Source: Pinus tabuliformis (lineage: Eukaryota; Streptophyta; Pinopsida; Pinales; Pinaceae). From it: 64,000 bases of DNA. Positions 37,015 through 49,759 of the stretch are shown here, in pieces. Within the stretch, counting starts at the first letter, position 1. Each line of letters begins with the position of its first letter. Made by a program: the position numbers and the translations under genes. The stretch lies in the NCBI GenBank assembly GCA_031772625.1, contig CM062814.1, positions 819,462,757 to 819,526,756 of the forward strand, given 5' to 3'. The notes beneath the pieces are model-generated. The model did no database searches, was not told the DNA's origin, and saw only the letters and a list, made by a program, of their open reading frames with translations.

Positions 37015-37086
37015 CTGTATGTATATATATACAGATATATATATATATATATATACATACAGATATATATAGATACATATATATGT

Positions 37087-37148
<62 letters not shown>

Positions 37149-37161
37149 ACATATATATGTA

Positions 37162-37243
<82 letters not shown>

Positions 37244-37252
37244 TATATATGG
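36818..37252. repeat. Compound (AC)n/(AT)n/(GTAT)n microsatellite
   Basis: It starts with (CA)n, passes through (TA)n with regularly spaced tacata/tgtata interruptions, and ends with (TATG)n. The interruptions are arranged so that large parts are self-complementary, so long cruciforms are possible. Confidence 0.97.
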
Positions 37253-37472
37253 GCATTTAATTTCATCATAAAATCAAACATTACGGTGCGTGCGACCAAG
37301 GATTGTGACCATGATCCCCCTAGACAAGTCAACCCATTTTACTTCAAGCATTGGGTGTTGAAAATTGCAGCAAGAAATTCTCAATTTGATTTTGCCTTGA
37401 TTAAATTGAGAAAAAATGAATTTCCACATCAACAGACAACTTGGATGATGTTAACTTGTGTGACATGACTTG

Positions 37473-38218
37473 TGTCACCCAGTTTACTCAGTAAATTCGA
37501 GTTGGAGGAGTTAGAGTTTAGTTTTGCATGTGTGATTACTAATTTGTAGCAATCAAGGTCAGTAGTCTGATGTTGTTTTCAGTTAAAGTAGTTCCAACTT
37601 TTGGAGGAACTAGTGGAAGGTCAGTTAAGCAGTGGGACTTCATTCAAACTCAGTGATCATCCAGTTAACTAATCAATCAGCCCAAAATAGCTAGTTCATG
37701 CAGAGAAATCGAGTTACCCAGTTGAGGTGGAGGTTCCAAGGCAATGTAACATCAGTTGTAGACTAGTCTTGAGTGTACGTGTTGCATGGAATCAGATGAT
37801 CAGACTAAGTAATCGTGTAATTCAACTAGAGGAATTTCATAAATAATGGGGCTAATTCCTCAAAGAATACTGCAAGGAAATAGGAGCTCAAGCCGAGGCA
37901 AAATTTAACTAAGTCTAGATTAGAGGTCTTCAGAGAGTAGAGAGATAGGTTGTACAATTGTAGGGTGAGCTCATTTGAGCAAAGAAATTGTAATACATCT
38001 CTATTCATTTGATTAATGCAAGCAAGCATTGGGGTTTTTAGCATATTTTTTTCCCCAGATAAAAATACTTGTTGCATGTGTGTTATTTCTTCTTGCATGT
38101 CTGAGATTTTTGTTCTAAATTGTGAATTAATGTTCGCAGAGCAGTAGTGTAGGTTTGTGTCTTGTGATTTTGATTAAAACTTCATGAGAAGTTGCAAATA
38201 TATAGCCTAATTTCTACA
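37473..38218 (+). repeat. Candidate 5' LTR of element H
   Basis: TGTCACCCAG to TTTCTACA, directly followed by TGGTATTGTAG, which shares the first six bases of the initiator-Met primer site and then drifts. The AT-rich 3' third fits R-U5. No 3' copy is in the window, so the left limit is a guess. Confidence 0.5.
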
Positions 38219-38321
38219 TGGTATTGTAGTTGGATTCACATTAGAGAAGGAAATTTGAAGTTGTTTCTCAGAGGTTCAAATTTGAAGATCAATGTAGTAG
38301 GATTTCTTCAGAGCTGAGAAG

Positions 38322-39275
38322 ATGGCCTTCAATGGACTAAGGCTAGAGTATGCCTTGGAAGGCACCTCTAATTTTTTTGCATGGAAGGATCGCATGGAGG
38401 CAATATTGGATGACAATGGATTGCTAGAATACATCAAGATAGATGTTGCAAAACCTCAAGCATCTAATGCCCAAAACCTTTCTCAGTGGAAGAAAGATGT
38501 AGCCAAGGCGAGGAGAATAATCTTGGAGGGAGTACGGGATCATATTGTCTCGAATCTCCATGGAAAATAAACTTCGTTCACGATGTGGAAAGCATTGACA
38601 TAATTGTTCAAGAATAGTAGTGACCACAGGAAGTTGGTGCTCAAGGATAAACTTTGAAGTATCAAGATGCAGAAGAATGACACAATTTTGTAGTATCTGA
38701 GCAACTTTACATAGGTTCGTGATGAACTTGGATGGGTTGGTGTCAATGTACCTAAAGAATAATTGGTAACCTAGCCCTTATAGGCCTTCCCAAGAGCTGG
38801 CATAGCTATCAAGATTTGGTGAATGAGAGGGAGAAACTACCAAATTGGGAGCGCTTATGGTCTGATTTGGTACAAGAGGAAATAAGGCAGAATACCAGAG
38901 ATGGGAATTCATCCAAGGGTGAGGATGAAGAAAAATTTGCATTGGTTGGAAAGGAAAAGAAGGGAAAAGGGAAGAAATCCCAATCCAAACCAGAATCCAG
39001 TCAAGGGGGCAAGAAGAAATATTTGTCAAAAATTAAATGCTTCCATTGTCATGAATTCGGGCACTATGCCACGAAGTGTCCACACAAGAAGGAAAGCAAG
39101 AAGACCTTAGGAGGAGAAGTAGGTGAAGCTTTGGCTTCACAGTTTGAGCTTGACTTTACCCTCATGACATGCATGGCTAGGACAGTTATGGGGAGCGTGT
39201 GGTACTTGGACTCAAGTGCATCGTTCCACATGACGGGCAATAGAGACTTTTTTAGTGATATGGAAGAAAAATATT
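38322..39275 (+). pseudogene. gag-pro: Copia Gag and protease start (element H)
   Basis: Gag begins at ATG 38322 (FNGLRLEYALEGTSNFFAWK), a copia-type start; a TAA at 38568 stops it and frame shifts follow. From 38816 the frame resumes with a Lys-rich linker, a zinc knuckle CFHCHEFGHYATKC (about 39039-39080), and the protease active site WYLDSSASFHMTG (about 39201). DSSAS stands where D-S/T-G-A-S is usual. TAG ends the segment near 39280. Confidence 0.8.
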
Positions 39276-39381
39276 TGTAGATCCACATCAAGATGGGGGA
39301 TGAGGGAAGGTATAGCGCGATCGGGATTGGTACAGTCGTCTTTCAGAGGTAGTCAAGCTCCCCCCTCAAGCTCAAGGATTC

Positions 39382-40440
39382 ATGTTCATTCCATGCCTAA
39401 AGAAAAACATTGTGTTTATCGCAATTTTGGAAGACTGTTGTTATGATGTGATCATCAGCAAAGGAAAGGCATTCCTTAGACACATAACCACGGGAGAGGT
39501 GAAGCAGATCAGGGTTCATGTGAAGAACTTGTACAAGCTAGATGTGAAGGATTATGTTGCATTGAGCACAAAGGTAGAGAAGGTGCAGAGTCACGATGTC
39601 GGTGAACTTTGGCATAGAATACTTGGCCATTTGCATCATGGCACTTTGAATATCATGCAACAGATAACCATGGGCTTCCCCAAAGGAGCACTTGAGAAGC
39701 AAGATGTATGCAAAGGATGTACCTTTGGGAAGTACACAAAATCCTAATTCCATGATAGGACAACAAAGCACATGCAATCATTGAAAGGATCAACTTTGAT
39801 GTCTATGGACCTTTCTCGACAGCCTCCACTACCAAGCTCAAATATTTTGTTATTTTTATTGATGACTTCTCATCTAAGTGTTGGATCTTCTTCATGCGGA
39901 ATAAGGGTAAGACATTCTCCAAGTTCTTATAATTCAAGGCATTGGTTGAGAAAGAAATAGGCAAGAAGGTGAATAATATTAGGAGCGATAATGGAGGTGA
40001 GTACATGTCGAATGAATTTAGAATTTTTTGTGCAAAAGAAGGTTATCGACGTGAGTTGACAGCATCCCACAACCCACAGTAGAATGGGGTGGCTAAGATA
40101 AATAATCATAGCATTGTGGGGGGAGAAAAGGCGATGTTTCATGATCAAGGCCTACCTCTACATTTGTGGGTTGAGGCATGCAACACAACAGTCTATTTGC
40201 AGAACTGGAGTCCTCGTCAGATTCTTCGTGTCATTACACCAGAGGAGGCTTTCTTGGGGAGAAATTCGGATATGTCACACTTCAGGAATTTTGGAGCCTT
40301 TTTTTTTTGCCATGTCTCCAAAGAATCAAGGAATAAGCTAGAGCTGACAGAAAAATTGGGGGTATTTGTGGGTTACACATAAACTCCCCACAATTACCAT
40401 GTGTACTTTCCATCCCTCAGAATTATAGTTGTGTGAAGGG
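39382..40440 (+). pseudogene. int: Copia integrase (element H)
   Basis: The pre-integrase zinc region shows HRILGHLHHGTL through CKGCTFGKYTKS (about 39612-39745). The core has INFDVYGPF-like sequence with the first Asp (about 39790), RSDNGGEYMSNEF with the second Asp (about 39995), and near 40085 NGVAKINNHSI, where the family has Glu at the Lys position, so the catalytic Glu appears lost. Stops after KS (39747), in NPQ*NG (about 40080) and at 40380. Dead. Confidence 0.8.
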
Positions 40441-40727
40441 ATGTAAAATTTGATGAAGATAAAGCCATGTGATCCTCTCTTGAGAGGGAGCTTCATATCC
40501 CACTAAAAGAGGAGATTTTAGCTCCAAAAGAGGAACCTCAAGAAGTTGTGGAGTAGCCATAAGTTGGGGAGCAAAGACTGGAGACAACCACTCAAGTAGA
40601 ACCATCCATAGAAGGTAGGAAAAGGACCATGGAAGGTGAGAGACTTCTGCAAGATGCAAGGGAGAATGTGGATGCTCCTTCAAATTAGTGTGGGCAGAGA
40701 AGGTCACCATATCATTACACTAGCTAC

Positions 40728-41965
40728 ATGGCTCTAATGACTAAGTTTGTGGAGACTGAGACATCCACTTTCAAGAAAGCAGTAGAGAAACCTATATGGG
40801 TTAATGCAATGGTAGACGAATATGAATCCATTATAAAGAATAGTGTTTGGGAAGTAGTCCCAAGACCAGCAAATAAATTATTTGTGGGTTCGAGATGGAT
40901 GTTCAAGGTAAAGCATGCAGCAAATGGAAGCATAGAAAAGTACAAGGACAGATTTGTGGCCAAGGGGTACTCTCAAGTTGAGGGGATTGACTTTGAGGAG
41001 ACCTTTGCTTCTGTAGCAATGTACTCATCCATTAGATCAATTATTTCTCTAGTTGCACAGATGGGGTGGAAGATCCACCATATGGATGTAAAAACAACAT
41101 TTCTTAATGAAGTTATTGAGGAGGAGGTGTATATTAAGCAACCAGAAGGCTTCAAGACTTTTGATCGAGAGTCTCATGTGTGCACACTCAAGCAAACGTT
41201 GTATGGTCTTAAGCAAGCACCATGTGCTTGGTACACTAGGATTGATAGCTATCTCACCGGTTGGGATTCACCAAAAGTGAAGCGGATGGAAACCTCTATC
41301 AAATCTTGGTAGAAGGTAAATTTTTTATTATTTTCTTATATGTTGATACTTGATTTTAACTTGTGATTAGCAGTTGATCATATCTTGTAAGGAGGACATT
41401 GCAACATTTTTGAAATGAAGGACATGGGTCTCATGCACTACTTCCTCGAATTGGAGGTATGGTAAGGTGATGGGGAAATGTTTTTCGCTCAGAGAAAGTA
41501 TGCCAACAATTTACTTTAGAGGTTTCGCATGGACAGTTGCAAACCCATGGAGACACCTCTAGTGACAAACTAGAGGAAAGAGGATGCCACCTTAAGTGAG
41601 GAAGTGGATGTTATTGTTTATCGGCAGTTGGTGGGTTCACTAATGTATCTTGTGAAGACATGACCAGATATCGGCTATGCAGTCAACAAGCTATGGTTAG
41701 GCCAACCAAATTATTTTGGAGGGTAGCTAAGTATGTTCTACAGTACCTTAGAGGCACCACCTAGTTTGGACTATGGTACAGACGAACATACGGAGTGAAG
41801 TTATGTGGCTTCACAGATGCATATTGGGCGAAGATTCCATCAGACTGAAAGAGTACATCAGGGGGAATTTTTAGTGTTGGGACCACAATTGTTTCCTAGT
41901 ATAATAGGAAGCAAAGATATGTGGCACTTAGCTCAGCAAAAGAAGAATACATGGATTCCAATTAA
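40728..41965 (+). pseudogene. pol: Copia RT and RNase H (element H)
   Basis: A 194-codon open stretch holds RT: FKKAVEKPIWVNAMVDEYES, then SRWMFKVKHAANGSIEKYK, then GIDFEETFASVAMYSSIR, HHMDVKTTFLNEVIEEEVY, and LYGLKQAPCAWY (to about 41240). After a frame change the catalytic box reads LYVD followed by a break where YVDD is expected. RNase H signals (YRQLVGSLMYL, about 41620; SSAKEEYMD, about 41933) follow with stops. Confidence 0.85.
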
Positions 41966-42782
41966 GCAACTGTGAAAATTTCAAAACCTGGAATCCTACT
42001 ACAGTAACTGATAATATGTCTTCTATTTGTTAAATTAATTAAACAAATTATTTGCAATTTCCTACAGCAAATATTGAAATACATACGTTGTAGCCTTCAC
42101 AAAATAAATACTGCAAAAAATAAATGTTGGAAAAATTAGAGAAATTCTAGCACACACATAAAATATTGACATAGTTATTTTTGGATAATTGTCCCCGGAA
42201 AAACCCAACTTGGGAGAACCAGTGCAGCAGATGAGGGTTTCTTGATTAATCCTTAAGCATAAATTCAAGTACAAGAATTTGGACATCATAACAAAGGAAA
42301 AATACTGAGAAAATTTTAGTGAAAAATTTCTCACTCTCCACAGCAACTCCCTGACCCCGAGATGAACCTTCTGTCCATACGCTAGGTTTCTGCGTCACCC
42401 TCTACACTGGTATCTCTAGTGGATTGCTTCTCTCCTCCTCCTATCTCTTTCAGAACTTATTCTGCACTTCCCAGATCACTTTTGATACCCTCTCTCTCCC
42501 CCTACAACACACCCTCTAGCTCTATCTCCTTTGTTAAACTTCATCCACTAATAAAATAGATCTACCTGGGCAACTGAGTAGTTGTTGGTGTGTGTTCTCC
42601 AAGCCCCATCGAGTTTCTTCTTATAATATCTCGTTGAGACATCAACGGACAAGATTAAAACATAATCAATGGCTAAGATTAACTAGAACTTGATCAATGT
42701 CTTCTTCTAGAAGATTCTCACCATAACTTAATTAATACCCTTTAATTAATCATATTTCTTAAGTTTGGACTTAGGAACCTAT
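41966..42782. other. Probable LTR fragment with heat-shock-like motif
   Basis: No coding signal. Pyrimidine-rich (42420-42510), a short hairpin gagaaaatttt/aaaaatttctc (about 42308-42333), and TTCTAGAAGATTC at 42705-42717. This may be an LTR remnant of an unseen element; B interrupts it at 42783 (left flank cctat). Confidence 0.35.
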
Positions 42783-43695
42783 TGACATGGCAAATTTTCG
42801 CTATACCAACAAGGGGAACTAACCCGATCACAGACCCTAATTAGATCTGTTTTCGTTTGGGATGGCTAGCTCTAACGGGTTTTAAAGGACCCCGTAAACT
42901 GTTAAATGTGTTGAAAGATTGCTTCTGGGAGGAAGACTTCAATTAAATCAAAAAAATAAAAATAGTTAACCTCTAAGTATCAAATCCTATCTACACTACT
43001 TCTAGCTACTCTAGTCTAATCCTAACTATCCTAATCTATCCTGCAGGAGCATAACAAAAGAGAGGTTAAACATCATATATAAATTCCAAGCCTAAGTGAA
43101 TCAATTATTGGTTCACATAAGAACAAGGCTACATCAATTCTTAATTGCAATCCAATCATTCATACAGGAATACACATTCCTTTTTATGGAAGTAAAGCTT
43201 GCAACTGATGTCTAACATAGTTTCAAATCAGGGACTGCTTATGAATTGACTATGATGAAGAATTACATTCAAACAACCAAGGCTAATTATAAGCTGTATC
43301 GTTGTCAATATGCACAAAAACAAAACACATTTGTATTTATGCCAGCAACAACGCCCTGTCTCAAAACACAGAAAGCAAAGGATCTTAAATCTGAAACAAA
43401 AGGCTCCTCATTGAACCAAACAGTCTCTTTTATTCATAATAAATCAAAGCTGTTTTCTCCAAACAAAAAAATCCCCCATCTCCTATCTGGAGGTAATATT
43501 TATGCACATGGAAATGACTCTCGGCCTTCCCTTCCCCCTTTCGCCTTCCCCTTGTTCTCTTCAATATACAGATCAGAACACACAGATGTAGAACAATCGA
43601 TGTCATTGCTGACACGTAGAGGGCATTTCCTATCACTCTAGTGCTTCGTTTCCTGAGGAATGAATAGATGTTGATTGAAAGAGAATGACTGCATG
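42783..43695 (-). repeat. 3' LTR of element B
   Basis: The + strand left edge TGACATGGC is certain from comparison with 55993. Alignment holds to 43588, where the other copy is broken by C. The right edge is a guess: TGTCA at 43691-43695 would pair with the terminal TGACA, and the following tctcttcac is purine-rich on the coding strand. Confidence 0.65.
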
Positions 43696-44377
43696 TCATC
43701 TCTTCACACCTGTATAAAGTGGACGTTATCCCTTATTATTTCCTGAAGGAAACTGAAAACATTGCGCTCATCATCCCACATCTGGCATGATTGAATGTGT
43801 GTTTGGAAGTAATGACATCTTGATGGATCAGCGCTGTCATGAGTGCTTCTGCTGAACACAGAGAGTGCCTTCATTATGCACTATGGCAGTCTGTATTCCC
43901 TTTTGCAGAGTGTGTTTTTGCAATATTGACACCGGTGGTGCAGAGGTGTCATCTTGATATAGCTTCCATTTATCCGTCACTGGGTCTACTCGAATTTGCC
44001 TGCAAAAATAATTCATATCAGCTATGATTGTGAGAAATATGGCAAAAATGCTTACAAAACACGAATCTTGCCTTCATTAAATGTTTATAACATCAAATGT
44101 GAAAGAATCGGCCCCTGGTTTTTAATTTATGCATTGATTAAGTCCCGCGAGTGCAAATCCGATTTACATTGAAAATCATGGCATAACACATAACCGGATC
44201 CGAAATCCAGACCTGAAAGATTATAGACTGGAACCTATACCCTATTGGGTCTTCCATATGGGATTTTCCATTAAAAATCGCGACTATAGCATTTTATCGA
44301 ATACACAGGAAACACGGGAAAACCCGCGGCCGGGCCGTACAGCCGGACTTGAAAATTTATGCACCGGAATTGATAGT

Positions 44378-44990
44378 CATCGGCGGGTCCGGTATATCAT
44401 AGTGCACCGTATACATAACCCCTGGGTTCCACCGATCGCAACATGCGATTGGGCTCCGGACCCGACACACACACACATATATATATACGTTAATACCACC
44501 AGCGAGTCCGCAATGTTAGTCTCCCTTTGAAAAACCCTGACTTCAATGTTTTTCGAAAAACACAAGAATATATGGGAAACCCGCATCCGACCATTAGGCC
44601 GGACTTGAAATATTATATGTTTGGATCTATAATCATCGGTGGGTCCGGGTGATAGCGATGTGCCTTATATGTAGGCCCCGAACCCTGTCGATTGCAATAA
44701 GCGATGGGGTTCCAGACCCGAAACATATATATCATGTTTAATAAAGCCATCGAGTCCGGTAAATAGTGGCGCGCTATGTATATATAAGTGTTGGACCTGG
44801 CCAATAGCGATATGCAATATAGCTCCGAACCCGATATATATATATGTAATATGGTTGATAATGCTGTCGGGTCCGGAGTATAGTGGCGCGCCTTATATAT
44901 ATAAGCCCCGTACCCTGCCGATAGTGATGTGTGATATGGCTCCAGACCCGAAATATATATATTTGGGTTGATAATGTCATCGAGTCTGGA
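44378..44990. repeat. Diverged tandem array of hairpin units in the 3' region of element B
   Basis: Four units of about 85-90 bp start near 44378, 44636, 44749 and 44867, with a partial one near 44979. Each opens with tcgggtccgg-like sequence and closes with a near-complement ctccagacccga; in the last unit the arms TCGGGTCCGGAG (44867-44878) and CTCCAGACCCGA (44940-44951) pair with one mismatch. Inside are GGCGCGCC and CTTATATATATAAG palindromes. Units are separated by AT runs and ttgataatg-catcgag. The ORFs on the - strand here are by-products of the repeat. Confidence 0.75.
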
Positions 44991-44999
44991 AGAAAGCAA

Positions 45000-46585
45000 T
45001 GCATAGTGTTGATTGTGATAGGCCAAAAAGGGGTGATTTATGCATATTTGCAAAGCGTTTCCATTGTAAAGGGTTATAATGGGAATGAGGTGCGATAGAA
45101 GGTTTTTGAGGGTTGGAAAAGTCCCGATGGAGGAAATGAATGGGGGGTTAGGAAGGGCTAGAGATGAATCATGCGGCAAATATTTAAAAAAAGGGGCTCA
45201 ACCATTAGGAATTGAAGGTTTGACTCGGAAATGAGTTAAAGTCTCTGGGATAAGACAGATCATTCGGAAGGTGAAAGATCAACTTTTAGGGGACCCATTC
45301 AAAATTGCTACCAAGGCAGGTTTTGATAGGGTGGTGGTTGTGGCCACAACAAATGGCGAACCATTGGGCGAACCAGTTATCTCTATTTCCAAATAAACCT
45401 TGGATCACTAGAACATCAGGGTGTTAAGATAAACTCGAAATTCAAACTGTATAGATGGACAGGCATGGGTTCCACTTCAACATTAATTGCTTCAGGTGGG
45501 ATAAAGACAAATAGCTTCTACTTACTGATAGGGTTTTGACAGGCATTCTCCAATGGTAGTGTTATGGGATTTATTGACCTTCCTTTACCTATTTCCCACT
45601 TTCAAAAATCCTTTTGGGGCCATCACTGGTCTATCAATACCTGTTTAGGTGTGTACCTCAGCTCTTTATTTCTCATCAAACTTGATGTAGATATGTTTAT
45701 CTGCACTTTATATAAGAATTTCAGTGTTATATTTTCATATGATTGAATGGGGTGTAGTCATGGATCTTGCCATATTTTTAAACCGCTTAAGCAAGGTTGG
45801 GCTTGCTGTGTCAACGGTACTTTGAGCCCAGCAACAGTCCCTACTCTAACCAGCTTCCCAAACAACCTATCCTTCCAGTTTGGCACAAGGACTTGACATT
45901 TCATTTTCTTTTAAATAAGTCCTTCCAGTTTCAGGCACAAGGACTAGAGCACAATTGGATTTGCCACAGGGTATATGACAGTGATCTTAGCCCATGAAAG
46001 GAGGTTTACTTGTAGATAATAGGTATTGGACAATTTAGTGTGGTGGATGGGACCAATGGAGAATGACTGTAACCTTACAAGCAAGTATAGGCTAGGTATG
46101 AGTGGGATTTATTTAAAAATGCAGCGTTCCTCCATGCCAGTCCAGCTGTAGCTACACATTTTTTGTTTTATAAAGGTGCCCCTACATGCTCCAGATATCC
46201 AAGTCATCAACAGATCTCACCTAGTTCCCAACAGATGCTAATGAGTGGCTTCGGTTTGAATTCCACCTCTGATTTTCCAGTTCTCATGGGCTCATTGAAA
46301 ATTCGTTTGATATGCAAGGTAGTGATGGATTTAGGATCAGCAGACTCATCAGTAGGTTACTGAGGGAGGCAAGAGCTGAAGGTGGCGAATGGAGGCAATC
46401 TGAAAAAGGTAAAAATGAGACTGGAGGACAGAAATCAGTTGGCTAAAAAGGACTGCAATTCAAAATGAAAGGAAAATGAACTTTGCAGAAGAAAAAAAAA
46501 AAGGGAAAAGATGAAAATGTAACTAAACTAACAACAAAAATAGAATGAATCCTAACCTACTCAGGAGGTAGCCACCATGTGGTGG
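45000..46585 (-). other. 3' untranslated region of element B
   Basis: Between the integrase end and the hairpin array. No ORF of protein-like composition and no internal repeat were seen. An A-rich run lies at 46490-46510. Confidence 0.4.
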
Positions 46586-47695
46586 CTACTCGAAGTATCT
46601 TTTTAGATGTTGGCCATTAACAGGGAGTTTTTCAGTTTCTCCCTGTAAAGTTTTTAATCTGTAAGTTCCCTGACCAATTTTTTCCACAACTTGGAATGGG
46701 CCCAGCCATAAGTGTTGGAATTTCGTGTGTTTACCTTTTGGCTCATTCAACTTGTCCCATTTCAAGACTAGCTCTCCTACTTGGTAATCTTTATCTCCTG
46801 CCAGATGGTGATCAAACCATCTCTTCACGATCATTTGGTGATTTCTGAATTTATTTCTGGCTTTATCTCTCAATTCCTCCAACCTCATCAGTTGGTTAAT
46901 CCTCTCTTGAAGTAAGGCTGAAGGGGTTCCTCTTGAAGCTTGGGAGAGCTGTAGAGAGGGAAGGGTAACGTTGGGAGGCAAGATGGCTTCCTGTCCATAG
47001 ACGAGGAAGTATGGGGAGTTTCCTAAGGCCACTTTTGGGGTGACCCTATCGGCCCAAAGGGCATTTGTTAGAGCATTGTGCCAGTTCCTCTGGTTGTCAG
47101 CGACAGACTTACGGATTATGCGTATGAGGTTCTTATTTGAGGACTCTGCAACTCCATTTCCCTGGGGGTAATAGTTTGTTGCATACCTTATGTGGATGGA
47201 TTTATCAATAGCAAATTCAGTCAATTTCAGTGATGAAAAGTAAGAAGAATTATCAAATATGAGAGCGTCAGGGATGCCATACCTGTTGATAATGAACTTC
47301 TCAATAAATGATATTACCTCGTCTTCGTTTATCTTCCGAAGCGGGATGGCTTCGGTCCATCTGGTGAAGTAGTCGGTCGCTGTGAGTATATACTTATGCT
47401 GTTGTGAAGAGTTTGGAGTGATCTCGCCTATAACATCTAGGCCCCATTGCTGGAACGGGCGATAAATCATAACGAGCCTGAGGGGAATGGCTGGCTTTCT
47501 TTCTCGTCCTGTGGCAGTTTGACATGCCTTGCATTTCCGGGTGTATGCATGCGAGTCTCTGAACACTGTGGGCCAATAATATCCAGCTCTTAATATTTTG
47601 TGAGCAGTGGTCTCTCCGCCATAGTGACCACCTGCTGGGCCGTCATGCATTTCTTTCAAGACATGGTCAGCATCATCCTTTTCCAAACACCTCAG
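46586..47695 (-). pseudogene. int: Integrase (element B), long open segment
   Basis: 366 codons are open from 47686. The zinc domain shows HDGPAGGHYGGETTAHKIL and CKACQTATGR. The catalytic triad is visible: Asp in QWGLDVIGEI (about 47440), Asp in ALIFDNSSYFSS (about 47255), Glu in NGVAESSNKNLI (about 47155). The C-terminal domain has GELVLKWDKLNEP and HLWLGPFQVVEKI, ending KRYFE with a stop at 46588. No chromodomain. This segment itself is undamaged, but the stop at 47696 upstream separates it from RT, so it is not expressed as part of an intact polyprotein. Confidence 0.88.
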
Positions 47696-49339
47696 CTAGA
47701 TTCCATCATAATTTTTTCTGTATACTATGTTATTGGCCAAATGATATTGATTAGATTTCAATCTGAGCGCTCTCCGTTGTGATGCATCCATGTGCTCAGG
47801 ACATGACCCCCATGTAAGATAAAAGCGGATGTCGTAATACCACGACTCAGGGTCCAAAAGGGCCTTCGACGTTTCGCGCTCACACATCAGCGCTTCATTA
47901 ATCCATAGGGACTCCTCCCTGAATTCCACTTGTGCATTCTGTGGGTTCTGCACTTCTAGTTCTTTGAGCGCCCCTACTTTCTCCACCAAGGCTTCTGCTA
48001 CTAGTCTGCACAGTCCCTACCCTCGAACTATCTTTGTCGGCTTAATCTCGAGGTCGAACTCTTGAAGTGCGGTTATCCAATTTCCTCTCTATTCACCCAT
48101 TTCTTTCTGCACGAAGAGGGCTCTCACAGCAGGGTGGGGAACAATCACTTTAGTCCTGGCCTTTAGTAAATAAGGGCGGAAATGTTTTATGGCCTTGAAA
48201 ACCGTGAAGCCTTGTTTCTCCACATCAGGGTAGTTTAGTTTTGCTCCCTGGAGATTAGAACTCATATAAGAAATAGGGACTTCGTTGCCTTCAACATTTT
48301 TTTGAGTGAGTACTACGGCATATGAAACTTTAGAATCAAAAGTGTACAAGAAAAATTCCTTGCCGAAATTTGGGTTGACCAATGTAGGAGCTTCCGTGAT
48401 GGCCTCCTTGATTCGCTGAAACACTTTCTTGGCTTCATCACTCCACTTATACACAACGTCTTTCTTCATCATTAGCTGCATGGGGTGCACTATTTCCGCG
48501 AAACTTGAGACAAATTTCCTAACGAAATTGATCTTCCCAAAGAAAGATTGCATTGCCCCTTTATTTGCAGGGGGTTGTATTCTCATGATAGTCTCCACTC
48601 TTTCAAGATCAATAACAATCCCTTCTTTAGAGAGGATATGACCCAGTAGTTTCCCCTTTGTGACTGCGAAGACGCTCTTCTTTGGATTCAACAATATTTC
48701 ATACCTTCGGCATCTTTCAAAAATATGTTTCAGATGATAAATATGATCCCTTCTATGATATGAATACACAGTGATGTCATCCATGTAAACCACTATTGAT
48801 CTGTTAATCAACCCTCGGAAAGTTATATCCATAGCTCTCTGGAATGTGGCACCCACATTAATAAGTCCAAAAGGCATTTTACGATATGCGCAACTGCCCC
48901 GTTTAGTGTTGAAGATTGTCTTAAGATGATCCCCATTAGATACCAACACTTGATTATATCTTGAAAAACCATCTAATAGGGACAACATTTCAAACCCAGA
49001 AACGCACTGAAGAATGTGCTCCATAGAAGGGACAGGATAGTTATCCTTTTGTGATGCTTTGTTCAGGTTTCTGAAATCAATACACAGCCTGATGTCTCCA
49101 TTTTTCTTTCTTACTGGCACGATATTGGCTACCCAGCATGTGTGTCTGATAGGAAATATGATTTTAGCATCCAACATTTTGTTTAATTCTTTCTTCACCA
49201 ACGGTTCTAGGCTTGGATGCATCTTACGAAGCTTTTGTTGGTAGGGCCTAGCCTCCTTTTCCAAAGGAATTACATGCTGCATAACGCTGGTATCAAAGTT
49301 TTTTAGGTCTCCATATGTCCATGAAAAGATGTCCTTTTA
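47696..49339 (-). pseudogene. pol: Reverse transcriptase and first RNase H (element B)
   Basis: The 49282-48089 segment is open for 397 codons. RT: ANIVPVRKKNGDIRLCIDFR, then MLSLLDGFSRYNQV, then MPFGLINVGATFQRAM, then the catalytic box VYMDDITVYS (about 48780). RNase H from about 48360: FFLYTFDSKVSYAVVL, then SSNLQGAKLNYPDVEKQ. Stops at 48091 and near 48020 and 47696 lie in GE*RGNW, VRG*GLC and DGI*LRC, the first two fitting CAG to TAG. FDS in place of TDAS-type RNase H sequence keeps the Asp. Confidence 0.88.
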
Positions 49340-49759
49340 TTCTTTAAATAGCTTGACAAATGCAGCCTTTTCCTGTGGAGAGCATCCCAAGCCCAAATTG
49401 ACATTTTTTGGGTCTTCTTTGGTTCTCAGGTTGACCAATTCATACTTCATGGATGAGCTATGCGTTTTGCAATTAGTCGGCTTATTAAATTTATCATGCA
49501 AGTCATGCAAGTGCTCTATCTTAACAACTGACTTGGGAATCACATTGGGCTAATCCTTTTCCTCATCTTCCCTCTCGTTAATAAGCTTGTGATGTTCTTT
49601 TTCATCAATGACTGCATTCTTGAATGTCTTCTCGCAGTGCAAGAACTCAAGGATTTTCTCGTCATCTTCGAACACCTGCCAATTTGAGATGTTATCAGGC
49701 ACGGATGGTCTGAAAATCAATTCAACATAACATTTATTCTTCTTCAATCTAAAATCAAG

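Larger units (their letters stand above)
38219..41965 (+). mobile_element. Element H: broken Ty1/copia retrotransposon interior
   Basis: Copia order gag, protease, integrase, RT, RNase H on the + strand, with many stops and frame changes. The match ends near 41965 inside RNase H (after SSAKEEYMDSN), without a 3' LTR, so the 3' end was lost by deletion or by insertion of the sequence that follows. Confidence 0.88.

Noticed and set aside
43246..43641. 131-codon ORF, with a near copy at 56457-56903
   Set aside because: Both are inside the LTRs of B; similarity is due to LTR duplication and no domain is visible.
44613..45179. 188-codon ORF on the - strand
   Set aside because: Its sequence just follows the 85-bp tandem hairpin units; no conserved protein pattern.
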